Shown one piece after another: positions 6,980 through 15,584 of a stretch of DNA of 64,000 nt. The position numbers were made by a program, and so were the translations under genes. The stretch is from Mucilaginibacter yixingensis (lineage in GTDB: Bacteria > Bacteroidota > Bacteroidia > Sphingobacteriales > Sphingobacteriaceae): positions 372,001 through 436,000 of the forward strand of contig NZ_CP160205.1 in assembly GCF_041080815.1 (NCBI RefSeq), written 5' to 3'. Within the stretch, counting starts at the first letter, position 1, and each line of letters begins with the position of its first letter. Below the pieces are notes generated by a model, which worked only from the letters and a program-made list of their open reading frames with translations, did no database searches and was not told where the DNA came from.

Positions 6980-8701
6980 ATGAGTATTGCTTTATCTGAG
7001 CAGGAGTTGCTGCGCCGCGAATCATTAAAACAACTGCGTGAGTTGGGTATCGATCCCTATCCCGCTGAAGCATTCCCGGTAAATGCCTTTGCAAAGGATA
7101 TCAAAGATAATTTTAACGCTAACCCTGATGCCTATAAAGAGGTAGTACTGGCCGGCCGTATCATGAGCCGCCGCGTAATGGGTAGCGCATCATTTGCCGA
7201 GTTGCAGGACAGTACCGGTCGTATCCAGGTTTACCTGAAACGTGACGACCTATGTCCAGGCGAGGACAAAACTTTATACAATACCGTATTCAAAAAACTG
7301 CTGGACCTGGGCGATTACATCGGTGTGCGTGGTTATGCCTTTTTGACCCAAACCGGCGAGCTTTCTGTACACGTACAGGAGCTGACCGTCCTTAGCAAAT
7401 CGCTGAAACCGCTGCCGGTGGTTAAGCGCGATGACGATGGTAATATTCACGATGGTTTTACCGATCCAGAGCTGCGTTACCGCCAGCGTTATGTGGATCT
7501 GACTGTTAACCCGGAGTACAAACAGATCTTCATCAATCGCTCAAAGGTGATTAGCTCTATGCGTAGCTTCTTTACGGATAAAGGCTGGATGGAGGTAGAA
7601 ACCCCAATTCTGCAAGCGGTGCATGGTGGTGCTGCTGCGCGTCCGTTCAATACGCACCACAACACGCTGGATATGCCTTTGTATCTACGTATTGCTAACG
7701 AATTGTACCTGAAAAGGCTGATCGTTGCCGGTTTTGACGGCGTGTTTGAGTTTGGTAAAATGTTCCGTAACGAGGGCATGGACCGCACCCACAACCCGGA
7801 GTTTACTGCCATGGAGATCTATGTAGCTTATAAAGACTACATCTGGATGATGGACATGATGGAGCAATGCCTGGAGCACGTAACCCGCGCCGTACACGGT
7901 GTGCCGGTAGTACAGGTAGGCAACAACGAAATTAACTTTGCCGGACCGTACGAGCGCCTGAGCATGTACGATTCAATTTTGAAGTACACCGGTATTGATG
8001 TATCGGCGATGGATGAGCATCAGCTGCGCCAAACCTGTCGCGACCTGGCTATTGAGGTTGACCAAACCATGGGCAAAGGCAAATTGATTGACGAGATCTT
8101 TAGTGCCAAGGTAGAGGCCCACCTGATCCAGCCGACTTACATCACCGATTACCCGATTGAGATGACGCCGCTGGCTAAAAAGCACCGTACTAAGGAAGGC
8201 TTGGTTGAGCGTTTCGAACTGTTTGTAAACGGTAAAGAGATAGCTAATGCCTACTCAGAGCTGAACGACCCGATTGATCAGCGTGAGCGTTTTGAGGATC
8301 AACTCTTACTGGCCGGTCGTGGTGACGAAGAAGCTATGGCCATGGATGACGATTTCCTGCGTGCTTTGGAATATGGTATGCCGCCAACCTCAGGTCTGGG
8401 TATTGGTATTGACCGTTTGGTTATGCTGATGACCAACCAGAGCACCATCCAGGAAGTATTGTTCTTCCCGCAGATGCGCCCTGAAAAGAAAGCCAAAGTA
8501 GCTACCGTTGATGATTTTGTAAACGTAGGCGTACCTGCCGAGTGGGTACCTGTACTCAATAAAATGGGCTTCAACACCGTTGAAGAACTAAAAGCAGGTA
8601 ATCCCAACAGGGTATTTAATGACCTGGGCGGTATGCGCAAAAAATTGAAACTAGACATTGCCATGCCTACAAAGGATGAGGTGATGGCTTGGTTTGAATA
8701 A
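6980..8701 (+). CDS. lysS: Lysine--tRNA ligase, class II
   Basis: LysRS charges tRNA-Lys. The 573-residue protein has the N-terminal OB-fold anticodon-binding domain (VVLAGRIMSRRVMG, ASFAELQD), motif 2 with FRNEGMDRTHNPEFT (about 257) and motif 3 with GIGIDRLVMLMT (about 474), ending in the MRPE segment. About 65 residues follow motif 3 (from KKAKVATVDDFVNVG to the end). E. coli-type enzymes stop near residue 505, so this is a lineage-type C-terminal extension with a helix-hairpin look. It is transcribed from its own promoter box. Confidence 0.97.
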   Translation: MSIALSEQELLRRESLKQLRELGIDPYPAEAFPVNAFAKDIKDNFNANPDAYKEVVLAGRIMSRRVMGSASFAELQDSTGRIQVYLKRDDLCPGEDKTLYNTVFKKLLDLGDYIGVRGYAFLTQTGELSVHVQELTVLSKSLKPLPVVKRDDDGNIHDGFTDPELRYRQRYVDLTVNPEYKQIFINRSKVISSMRSFFTDKGWMEVETPILQAVHGGAAARPFNTHHNTLDMPLYLRIANELYLKRLIVAGFDGVFEFGKMFRNEGMDRTHNPEFTAMEIYVAYKDYIWMMDMMEQCLEHVTRAVHGVPVVQVGNNEINFAGPYERLSMYDSILKYTGIDVSAMDEHQLRQTCRDLAIEVDQTMGKGKLIDEIFSAKVEAHLIQPTYITDYPIEMTPLAKKHRTKEGLVERFELFVNGKEIANAYSELNDPIDQRERFEDQLLLAGRGDEEAMAMDDDFLRALEYGMPPTSGLGIGIDRLVMLMTNQSTIQEVLFFPQMRPEKKAKVATVDDFVNVGVPAEWVPVLNKMGFNTVEELKAGNPNRVFNDLGGMRKKLKLDIAMPTKDEVMAWFE

Positions 8702-8703
8702 GA

Positions 8704-8813
8704 GTCTGAACCTGGATTTAACGGATTTTTAGGATTTACAGGATGCTTTTCTTGTCCTGAATTACAGATCGGAGATATCCTGAAAATCCTGGAAATTCGT
8801 TAAATTTTAGTTC
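8704..8813. repeat. Family A intergenic inverted repeat (copy 2)
   Basis: The left arm GAACCTGGATTTAACGG then ATTTTTAGGATTTACAGGATG begins 2 nt after the lysS stop. A degenerate right arm (ATATCCTGAAAATCCTGG then AAATTCGTTAAATTTTAG) ends 3 nt before the next ATG. It fills the whole gap between lysS and the FAH gene and could form a stem in a read-through transcript. Confidence 0.75.
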
Positions 8814-8816
8814 GTT

Positions 8817-9428
8817 ATGAAAATAATCGCTATCGGTCGTAACTACGCCGAACATGCAAAAGAGCTGAATAACCCGGTACCTACCGTGCCGGTGATCTTT
8901 ATGAAGCCCGATACCGCTTTACTGAAAGAGAACAAGCCCTTTTATCATCCCGATTTCTCGGAGGATGTACACCACGAGATTGAGTTGGTGCTGAAAGTTT
9001 GCAAAGAAGGCAAGCACATCGACGAGAAGTTTGCGGCAAACTATTATGACGAAATTGGTTTGGGTATAGATTTTACCGCTCGCGATATACAGGCTCGTCA
9101 TAAAGAAAAAGGTTTGCCCTGGGAGTTGGCTAAAGCATTTGACGGCTCGGCGCCGGTAAGCAATTTTGTACCGAAGGCAGATTTTGAAGATCTGTATAAC
9201 CTCAACCTCAAACTGGAGATTAACGGTGAAGTGCGTCAGGAAGGCAGCACCGAAGACTTATTGTTCAGCTTTGAGCAGTTGATTGCTTTTGTATCACGCT
9301 ACATCACCCTGAAAAAAGGCGATCTCATTTTTACCGGCACGCCTCCTGGTGTAGGCAGAGTGAAAATTGGCGATCATTTGCAAGGTTACCTGAATGATAG
9401 TCTGATGCTGGATTTCTGGGTGAAGTAA
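8817..9428 (+). CDS. Fumarylacetoacetate hydrolase (FAH) family protein
   Basis: FAH-family enzymes hydrolyse or isomerise C-C bonds of acyl-pyruvates or 2-oxo acids with a divalent metal; short single-domain members often act on acylpyruvate or oxaloacetate. The 203-residue protein shows the family blocks: IGRNYAEHAKEL at the N-terminus, HHEIELVL (metal ligand Glu, about 58), GIDFTARDIQ (about 81), KAFDGSAPVSNF (about 106) and FTGTPPGVGRVKIGD near the C-terminus. No signal peptide is present. The substrate cannot be assigned. Confidence 0.9.
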   Translation: MKIIAIGRNYAEHAKELNNPVPTVPVIFMKPDTALLKENKPFYHPDFSEDVHHEIELVLKVCKEGKHIDEKFAANYYDEIGLGIDFTARDIQARHKEKGLPWELAKAFDGSAPVSNFVPKADFEDLYNLNLKLEINGEVRQEGSTEDLLFSFEQLIAFVSRYITLKKGDLIFTGTPPGVGRVKIGDHLQGYLNDSLMLDFWVK

Positions 9429-9494
9429 CCCCCCCCGGCCTCCCCGAAGAGGAGGAAGTAAATAAGGCGAATTTTCGAGGAAGAGATAACTACA

Positions 9495-9597
9495 GGTCAT
9501 GCCGAACTTGTTTCGGCACCCCACAGGACATGTGCTCAAGGGTAGGGTTTGTCGTTTAACTTAGCATTTGGGATCCCGAAACAAGTTCGGGACGACA
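9495..9597. repeat. Family C inverted repeat (copy 1)
   Basis: The arms are GTCATGCCGAACTTGTTTCG plus GCACCCCA (9496-9523) and TGGGATCCCGAAACAAGTTC plus GGGACGAC (9569-9596), separated by about 45 nt. Two more copies are at 25823-25908 and 61303-61388. A C/G-rich stretch (9429-9460) directly after the FAH stop may be part of another repeat. Nothing else coding was seen in 9429-9672. Confidence 0.8.
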
Positions 9598-9672
9598 GTT
9601 TCTTTCATCGTTTAGCGTATTTGCCACAAAACATCACATCAATTTTACCGTTGTTAAAACGTATTATCTCAT

Positions 9673-11385
9673 ATGTTAAAACATCTCCTATTTCTTTGCC
9701 TCTTATTTGTCGTTATTAAACCTGCCCACGCGCAGGACGAAGTCCGTTCCCAGGTATATCCGCAAGGGTATTTCCGTTACCCGCTTGATTTGCCGCCCAG
9801 CACCGCTGGCTCTTTTGGCGAGTTGCGGGCCAATCATTTTCATTCGGGGCTAGATTTTCGCACTAATCAGCGTATTGGCTACCCGGTACATGCCCCGGCT
9901 GATGGCTGGGTATCGCGTTTGCGAGTGCAGTTCGGCGGGTTTGGTAATGCGGTTTATATTACGCACCCTAATGGGTTTACCACGGTTTACGGTCACCTGG
10001 ATCATGTCGCGCCTGAGTTGCTGACTTTGATCCGTCAACAGCAATATGCACAGCACAGCTACGTGGTCGATTTTAATTTGGCCCCTTTCCAGGTGCCGGT
10101 TACCAAGAATCAGGTTTTCGCCTGGTCGGGCAATACCGGCGGCTCTGCCGGTCCACACCTGCATTTTGAGATCCGCGATACCAAAACGCAGGAAACCATC
10201 AACGCCCAACTATTCGGCTTGACTATTCCGGATCACGTTCCTCCTACTATCAGCAGCATCAGCGTTTATCATTTAAATGGTCGTCCGTTTAGCGAGAGTA
10301 CTTTGCGTCAAACCTATGGCGTAGCTGGCACAGCCGGAAATTACCATTTACTCAAGCCACAAACATTTGACTTAAGCGGACAAATAGGTTTCGGCATCAG
10401 TTGTGTAGATATGAACAGCGCATCGCCAAGCCACAACGGTGTTTTCTCCATTCAGCTAAATGTTGATGGTAAAACGGTGTACACCTTCGCTGCCGAGCGT
10501 TTCGCGTTTGATCAAACGCATGCCATCAATGCTTATATAGATTATCCCAACTTTATCCGTACCAACGGTTTTACGCAGAAGTGTTTTATCCTGCCGGGAG
10601 CGGCCATTACGCTCTATCCGCAATCCATCAACCGCGGACTGGTGGATTTTAATGACGATGCCGAGCACAACGTAGAATTTGTAGTGCGCGATGTAGCCGG
10701 TAATACCTCACGCGTGGCCATCAAGGTAAAATCATCAATTCCTAAAGATCGCCCTGTTTTTCATCCACAAGGTACTTTGTTTAAATACAACACCCGCAAT
10801 GAGTTTAATGCCAATAACGTAAAAGTGATTGTTGATCCGGGTAATTTGTATGACGACCTTGATTTTCGGTACAGCGTGTCAGCCAAACGCCCGGGAGCCT
10901 ACTCGGCCGTACATCATATTCATGATAATTTGACACCGATACATGATTCTGTTGAAGTTTGGATAAAGCCGGATATTGATCTTTCCAAATACGCAAATAA
11001 GGCCTTAGTGCTCAACACGGCGTCTGGTGCGTGCGAAAGTAAGTACGAAGATGGGTGGGTGAAAGGAAAAATAACCCGTTTTGGCAATTATGAGGTGCGA
11101 ATTGATACCGTTCCGCCGGTAATTACGCCTATAAATATCCACAATGGTGCAAATCTTTTAAAAGTTAAGGCTATTTTCTTGAAAATGAGTGATAATATGT
11201 CGGGATGCAGGGATTTTAACTGTAAAATTGACAATAAATGGGTTTTAATGGAGCGAGATTATAAAAGTAAGATTTTAAGTTATACATTTGGCCCGGAAAT
11301 TGGTACCGGTAAGCACACCTTTGAGCTGACCGTTACTGATTATAAGGACAATAGTACAACTTATACCGCTGAATTTTACAGATAA
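9673..11385 (+). CDS. Secreted M23 (LytM-type) metallopeptidase
   Basis: M23 enzymes are zinc endopeptidases that cut peptide cross-links in peptidoglycan. The 570-residue protein has a signal peptide (MLKHLLFLCLLFVVIKPAHA|Q). The LytM domain is at about residues 50-180, with zinc ligands in HFHSGLDF (H-x3-D) and the catalytic HLHFEIR (H-x-H). GxVY.T.HPNGF..VYGHL lies between them. The remaining ~380 residues are predicted beta-rich, Ig-like, with no membrane segment, and may bind the cell wall or regulate the peptidase. Its stop codon shares one base with the ATG of bcp (TAATG), so the genes are co-translated. Confidence 0.92.
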   Translation: MLKHLLFLCLLFVVIKPAHAQDEVRSQVYPQGYFRYPLDLPPSTAGSFGELRANHFHSGLDFRTNQRIGYPVHAPADGWVSRLRVQFGGFGNAVYITHPNGFTTVYGHLDHVAPELLTLIRQQQYAQHSYVVDFNLAPFQVPVTKNQVFAWSGNTGGSAGPHLHFEIRDTKTQETINAQLFGLTIPDHVPPTISSISVYHLNGRPFSESTLRQTYGVAGTAGNYHLLKPQTFDLSGQIGFGISCVDMNSASPSHNGVFSIQLNVDGKTVYTFAAERFAFDQTHAINAYIDYPNFIRTNGFTQKCFILPGAAITLYPQSINRGLVDFNDDAEHNVEFVVRDVAGNTSRVAIKVKSSIPKDRPVFHPQGTLFKYNTRNEFNANNVKVIVDPGNLYDDLDFRYSVSAKRPGAYSAVHHIHDNLTPIHDSVEVWIKPDIDLSKYANKALVLNTASGACESKYEDGWVKGKITRFGNYEVRIDTVPPVITPINIHNGANLLKVKAIFLKMSDNMSGCRDFNCKIDNKWVLMERDYKSKILSYTFGPEIGTGKHTFELTVTDYKDNSTTYTAEFYR

Positions 11386-11846
11386 TGGCAACATTAAAAG
11401 AAGGCGATAAAGCTCCCGCTTTTACCGCAAAAGACCAGAACGGCAAAGAAGTTTCATTAGCCGATTTTAAAGGAAAAACCGTTATTCTTTATTTTTATCC
11501 AAAGGATGATACCCCTGGCTGCACTGCCGAGGCTTGCGATTTTAGGGACAATTACCAATCATTAGCAGCTAAAGGCTTTGAAGTGATTGGCGTGAGCACT
11601 GATGACGAGCACTCGCACAAAAAATTTGTAACCAAATACAGCCTGCCATTTACCCTGATTGCTGATGACAGCCAGGAGATTGTAAATGCTTACGGTGTTT
11701 GGGGCGAAAAAAACAACTTCGGTAAAGTTTACATGGGTACCATCCGTACCACTTTTATTATTGATGCCCAGGGCACCATCAGCCATATCATCAATAAAGT
11801 TGACACCAAGAACTCTTCGCAACAGGTATTAGATCTGTTAGCTTGA
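11385..11846 (+). CDS. bcp: Thioredoxin-dependent thiol peroxidase (BCP/PrxQ)
   Basis: Bcp reduces H2O2 and organic peroxides with electrons from thioredoxin. The 153-residue protein has the AhpC/TSA fold with the motif DDTPGCTAEACDFRD, placing the peroxidatic Cys at 46 and the resolving Cys at 51, as in atypical 2-Cys PrxQ. The ATG overlaps the stop of the M23 gene by one base, so it is the second cistron of that unit. Thioredoxin encoded at 62738-63037 is a plausible electron donor. Confidence 0.95.
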   Translation: MATLKEGDKAPAFTAKDQNGKEVSLADFKGKTVILYFYPKDDTPGCTAEACDFRDNYQSLAAKGFEVIGVSTDDEHSHKKFVTKYSLPFTLIADDSQEIVNAYGVWGEKNNFGKVYMGTIRTTFIIDAQGTISHIINKVDTKNSSQQVLDLLA

Positions 11847-11868
11847 TATATTTTAAAAAATAGTGCTT

Positions 11869-12738
11869 ATGTTCGCAGAACAATCGATTGCAATGACTAA
11901 AACAATCCCGGAACTAAAACAAGTGGCCTCACAGGTGCGTCGTGATATCGTACGCATGGTGCATGGCTGCCAATCAGGTCACCCAGGTGGCTCTTTGGGC
12001 TGTACAGACTTTTTAACGGCCCTGTATTTTTCAGTAATGGAACACAATCCGCAGTTTAGCATGGACGGCGTTGGCGAAGACTTGTTCTTCCTGTCAAACG
12101 GTCACATCTCACCGGTGTTCTACAGCGTGCTGGCACATGCCGGTTATTTTGATAAATCAGAGCTGGCTACTTTCCGTAAGCTGAATTCACGTGTGCAGGG
12201 TCACCCAACCACGCATGAGAAGCTGCCAGGTGTACGTATTGCCTCAGGCTCACTGGGCCAGGGCTTGTCGGTAGGTATTGGTGCCGCGCTTGCTAAAAAA
12301 CTGAATGGCGATAACAAGACCGTATTTACCTTGCACGGTGACGGCGAGCTGCAGGAAGGCCAGATTTGGGAAGCTGCCATGTTTGCCCCTCACCATAAAG
12401 TAGACAACCTGATTGCTACTGTTGACGTGAACGGCCAGCAAATTGACGGCCCGACCGACAAGATTATGAGCTTGATTGATCTTGCCGCTAAATGGACCGC
12501 ATTTGGTTGGGACGTAATGACCATGAACGGTAACGATATGGAAGACGTGGTTAAGGTACTGAACGACGCCAAAGGCCGCACCGGTCAGGGCAAACCAATT
12601 GTTATCCTGATGACTACCGGTATGGGTTACGGTGTAGACTTTATGATGGGTAGCCACAAATGGCACGGTGTTGCTCCAAACGATGAGCAACTGGCTGCTG
12701 CACTGGCACAATTAGAGGAAACCTTAGGCGATTATTAA
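11869..12738 (+). CDS. Transketolase, N-terminal (TPP-binding) subunit
   Basis: This is the first half of a split transketolase, which moves two-carbon ketol units in the pentose phosphate pathway. The TPP pyrophosphate/Mg2+-binding motif is visible as GDGELQEGQIWEA with VDVNGQQIDG about 30 residues later. HPGGSLGCTDF and ASGSLGQGLSVG are also typical. Possible starts are GTG 11863, ATG 11869 and ATG 11893 (MTKTIPELKQ, where family similarity begins); I list the first ATG. The C-terminal subunit gene follows after a hairpin repeat. Confidence 0.93.
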   Translation: MFAEQSIAMTKTIPELKQVASQVRRDIVRMVHGCQSGHPGGSLGCTDFLTALYFSVMEHNPQFSMDGVGEDLFFLSNGHISPVFYSVLAHAGYFDKSELATFRKLNSRVQGHPTTHEKLPGVRIASGSLGQGLSVGIGAALAKKLNGDNKTVFTLHGDGELQEGQIWEAAMFAPHHKVDNLIATVDVNGQQIDGPTDKIMSLIDLAAKWTAFGWDVMTMNGNDMEDVVKVLNDAKGRTGQGKPIVILMTTGMGYGVDFMMGSHKWHGVAPNDEQLAAALAQLEETLGDY

Positions 12739-12742
12739 TTTG

Positions 12743-12826
12743 GTAGTGAGTAGTGAATGGTGAGTTGTGAGTGTTTCATAATTCATCAGTTCAACAACTA
12801 CTCACAACTCACCACTCACCATTCAC
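12743..12826. repeat. GTGAGT-word inverted repeat between the transketolase halves
   Basis: The left part (12743-12772) is built of GTGAGT, GTGAAT and TTGTGAGT words. The right part (12799-12826) is ACTCACAACTCACC, ACTCACC, ATTCAC, which pairs with the left apart from one extra 7-nt word. The loop is about 26 nt. The right arm ends 3 nt before the ATG of the next gene, so the mRNA would carry this stem in the intercistronic region. The same words bracket the four-helix-bundle gene at 58281-58661. Confidence 0.8.
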
Positions 12827-12829
12827 AAA

Positions 12830-13789
12830 ATGAAGAAATACACATTCACAGATAAAAAAGATACACGTTCTGGCTTTGGCGCTGGCCTGGTAGAGGCTGG
12901 TCGCAAGAACGATAAAGTGGTTGCCTTGTGTGCCGACCTGATCGGTTCACTTAAAATGGGCGACTTTATTAAAGAATTTCCGGAGCGTTTTTTCCAAACC
13001 GGTATTGCAGAAGCTAACATGATGGGTATTGCTGCTGGTTTAACCATCGGCGATAAAATTCCTTTCACTGGTACTTTTGCCAACTTCTCAACCGGTCGTG
13101 TTTATGACCAGATCCGTCAGTCTATCGCTTACTCAGACAAAAACGTAAAAATCTGTGCTTCACACGCAGGTTTAACGCTGGGCGAAGACGGTGCAACTCA
13201 CCAGATCCTTGAAGATATCGGCTTGATGAAAATGCTGCCAGGTATGACCGTAATCAACCCGTGCGATTACAACCAGACTAAAGCTGCTACCATCGCTATC
13301 GCTGAATACGAAGGTCCGGTTTACCTGCGTTTCGGTCGTCCGGTAGTGCCAATCTTTACAGATGCAGATCAGAAATTTGAGATCGGTAAAGCTTGGATGG
13401 TAAACGAAGGTAAAGATGTATCAATCATTGCTACCGGTCACCTGGTATGGGAAGCCATCAAAGCAGGCGAGATTCTGGAGCAGGAAGGTATTGATGCCGA
13501 GATTATCAACATCCACACCATTAAACCATTGGATGAAGAAGCTATCCTGAAATCAGTAGCAAAAACCGGTTGCGTAGTAACCGCTGAAGAGCACAACCGC
13601 TTAGGTGGTTTGGGCGATAGCGTTGCCCACGTACTGGCTACTAATAACCCAACCCCGCAAGAGTTTGTAGCTGTTGATGACAGCTTCGGCGAGAGCGGTA
13701 CCCCAGAGCAATTGATGGATAAATACGGCCTGAACGCCGCTGCCATTGTTGCCGCTGTTAAAAAGGTTATTGCTCGTAAAAAAGCGTAA
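12830..13789 (+). CDS. Transketolase, C-terminal subunit
   Basis: The second half of the split transketolase has 319 residues. It carries the pyrimidine-binding domain (FFQTGIAEANMMGIAAGL with the conserved Glu near 60, and ASHAGLTLGEDGATHQ) and the C-terminal domain (INIHTIKPLDEEAILKS, TAEEHNRLGGLGDSVA). It forms the active enzyme with the N-terminal subunit encoded just upstream. A strong hairpin terminator follows at 13811. Confidence 0.94.
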   Translation: MKKYTFTDKKDTRSGFGAGLVEAGRKNDKVVALCADLIGSLKMGDFIKEFPERFFQTGIAEANMMGIAAGLTIGDKIPFTGTFANFSTGRVYDQIRQSIAYSDKNVKICASHAGLTLGEDGATHQILEDIGLMKMLPGMTVINPCDYNQTKAATIAIAEYEGPVYLRFGRPVVPIFTDADQKFEIGKAWMVNEGKDVSIIATGHLVWEAIKAGEILEQEGIDAEIINIHTIKPLDEEAILKSVAKTGCVVTAEEHNRLGGLGDSVAHVLATNNPTPQEFVAVDDSFGESGTPEQLMDKYGLNAAAIVAAVKKVIARKKA

Positions 13790-13810
13790 GCAAAATAGCT
13801 TTAGATATAA

Positions 13811-13842
13811 AAGCCGCACAGGAATACTGTGCGGCTTTTTTG
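13811..13842 (+). terminator. Rho-independent terminator after the transketolase genes
   Basis: Perfect 11-bp arms AAGCCGCACAG and CTGTGCGGCTT enclose a 5-nt loop and are followed by a T-run. Confidence 0.9.
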
Positions 13843-13848
13843 TTGTTG

Positions 13849-14050
13849 CTACGGCGGCCTCTGGCCGCCGTAGCGAAAAGCGTTAGGGATAGGAGCGGAT
13901 ACCGGCCCGGAGGCTAAGGCCTGTGCAGTATGAGCGGATAGCCCGGCCCGAAGGGAACGCCCAAGTGAGTGAAACGATGTTTCTTGAGCATCTCATTATA
14001 ACAATACCTTAAGCAATCTCTTTAAATCCTATAAATCCCGATTCAGGACA
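13849..14050. repeat. Composite intergenic repeat: GC-rich palindrome, GCGTTAGGGATAGG-type block, solo family A half
   Basis: First comes a perfect palindrome, CTACGGCGGCC-TCT-GGCCGCCGTAG (13849-13873). Then a G/C-rich block (about 13878-13965) contains GCGTTAGGGATAGGAGCGGA and later GAGCGGATAGCCCGGCCCG, AAGGGAACGCCC. From memory, blocks of this GGATAG...AGCGGA...GCCCGGCCCG type are common between genes in Bacteroidota, but I cannot check this. The last part (about 14000-14050) holds TTTAAATCCTATAAATCCCG and ATTCAGG, a single half of family A. No coding potential was seen. Confidence 0.55.
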
Positions 14051-14072
14051 AACACCATTGCCTCAAAACTGT

Positions 14073-14080
14073 TAACTTTG
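14073..14080 (+). promoter_or_regulatory. -7 promoter box of the ECF sigma factor gene
   Basis: TAACTTTG matches TAnnTTTG exactly, 21 nt before the ATG at 14102. A TTG lies 12 bp upstream, closer than the usual 19-20, so the -33 element is uncertain. Confidence 0.45.
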
Positions 14081-14101
14081 CACATTAATTAAATTCGCCC
14101 T

Positions 14102-14656
14102 ATGTCTCAACAGGTTGATGATGCAGAGATTTTAAGCAAGTTCCAGAACGAGCGTACACGGAACGAGGCTTTTAACCAGCTGCTCAAGAAATACCAGCAA
14201 AAAATATACTGGCACATCAGGCGCATGGTAATAGATCATGATGATGCCGATGATGTAACGCAGGACGTATTTGTGAAGATATGGAAAAGCCTGCCCGGTT
14301 TTCGCAGCGATGCCCAGTTATATACCTGGATGTACCGCATCGCCACTAACGAGTGTATTACTTTCTTAAATAAAAAGAAGCAGAAAAATAACATCCCGCT
14401 GGATGAGGTATCGTATGAACTGGCTGAGTCATTGGCTGATTCAACTTACTTTAATGGCGATAAGGCTCAGCTGAAATTACAGCAGGCGCTGCTTACCCTG
14501 CCCGAAAAACAACGCCTGGTATTCAACATGAAGTATTTTGATGATATGAAGTATGAAGAGATCTCAGGCGTGTTGGGTACCAGTGTGGGAGCGCTGAAGG
14601 CATCGTTCCACCTGGCGGTGAAAAAAATTGAGGCACATTTGCTGGGTAATGATTAA
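14102..14656 (+). CDS. ECF-type RNA polymerase sigma factor
   Basis: The 184-residue protein has sigma region 2 (RRMVIDHDDADDVTQDVFVKIWKSLPGFRSDAQLYTWM split across about residues 38-80, with the core-binding DADDVTQDVF) and region 4 with a helix-turn-helix (LPEKQRLVFNMKYF, DDMKYEEISGVLGTSVGALK). Regions 1 and 3 are absent, as in ECF factors. It would direct transcription in response to a signal held by a partner. The next two genes on the same strand (a membrane protein with repeats and a periplasmic protein) are the obvious candidates for its regulators. Confidence 0.93.
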   Translation: MSQQVDDAEILSKFQNERTRNEAFNQLLKKYQQKIYWHIRRMVIDHDDADDVTQDVFVKIWKSLPGFRSDAQLYTWMYRIATNECITFLNKKKQKNNIPLDEVSYELAESLADSTYFNGDKAQLKLQQALLTLPEKQRLVFNMKYFDDMKYEEISGVLGTSVGALKASFHLAVKKIEAHLLGND

Positions 14657-14705
14657 TTTAAAAAAGTAATTAAACCTTTTCATTTAAATTTCATCTATAC
14701 CGAAT

Positions 14706-15569
14706 ATGGAAAGAGAAATGGACAATAGGGAATGGCTGAATGAATTTCCGTCACTAAAGCAAGTAAAGGAAAGTAACCCGTTTACTGTACCTCCAGGTTA
14801 TTTTGACGAATTACAGCAGCGCACCATGTCTTCTGTTTTTCTGGAAGGTTTAAATAGAGAGGCTGGTTTCGCTGTTCCTGAAAATTATTTCAGTGAATTG
14901 GAGAGCAACCTGCAAAGCCGCATAAATATAGAGGAAGCCCTGGATAAGGCTACTAATAGCTTCACTGTGCCCGAAAATTATTTTGAGGGCATGGAGGCCC
15001 AGTTAAGCGCACGTATTGCCATAGAAGAGGTGATGGAGGGGAAATCGGAAGGCTTTACCGTGCCAGATGAATATTTTGACAACATGCAGGCGCAGATTAG
15101 CGCCCGTATTGCTGTTGAGGAGGCTTTGGAAGAGGGTGAAGGTTTTACTGTGCCTGATCAGTATTTCAGTAAATTGCAGGACGCTATTTTGGCTAAAACA
15201 AGCGGTGCGGCAGAAGATGCCCCGGTAGTGCAGCTAAATCCAGCCCCGAAGCAGCAGCAACCCGCTCAACGCCGCGGCGTAGTGCGCAGGCTGGTTAATT
15301 CGGGGGGGTTTAAATATGCTACAGCTGCCTGTTTGGTGCTGGCAGTGGGTACAACCTGGTTAATTAATAGATATGAAAGTCCAGAGGCGGTGCACAAGCG
15401 TTCTTATATCCATAAGGCCTTGTCTAATGTATCTGACGAGGATATTATTGATTACCTGCAGTTGCACATGGACGCGGCCGATACCCGCGGTGTAATGGAT
15501 GAAGCCGACCAGATCAATACAGATAATGCAAGTGCTGACGATTTGAAAGAATACTTAAGTACGCATTGA
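14706..15569 (+). CDS. Single-pass membrane protein with five F-x-VP-x2-YF repeats; candidate anti-sigma factor
   Basis: I do not recognise a named family. The 287-residue protein has five spaced copies of a short motif: FTVPPGYF, FAVPENYF, FTVPENYF, FTVPDEYF and FTVPDQYF. Each is followed by a helix such as MQAQISARIAVEEALE, with a spacing of roughly 30-40 residues. A hydrophobic segment (YATAACLVLAVGTTWLI, about residues 200-216) could cross the inner membrane, leaving an acidic helical C-terminus outside. It follows the sigma gene by 49 nt, so an anti-sigma role is likely but inferred from position. The start could be ATG 14706 or 14718. Confidence 0.8.
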   Translation: MEREMDNREWLNEFPSLKQVKESNPFTVPPGYFDELQQRTMSSVFLEGLNREAGFAVPENYFSELESNLQSRINIEEALDKATNSFTVPENYFEGMEAQLSARIAIEEVMEGKSEGFTVPDEYFDNMQAQISARIAVEEALEEGEGFTVPDQYFSKLQDAILAKTSGAAEDAPVVQLNPAPKQQQPAQRRGVVRRLVNSGGFKYATAACLVLAVGTTWLINRYESPEAVHKRSYIHKALSNVSDEDIIDYLQLHMDAADTRGVMDEADQINTDNASADDLKEYLSTH

Positions 15570-15584
15570 TAGGGTAAAATTGTA

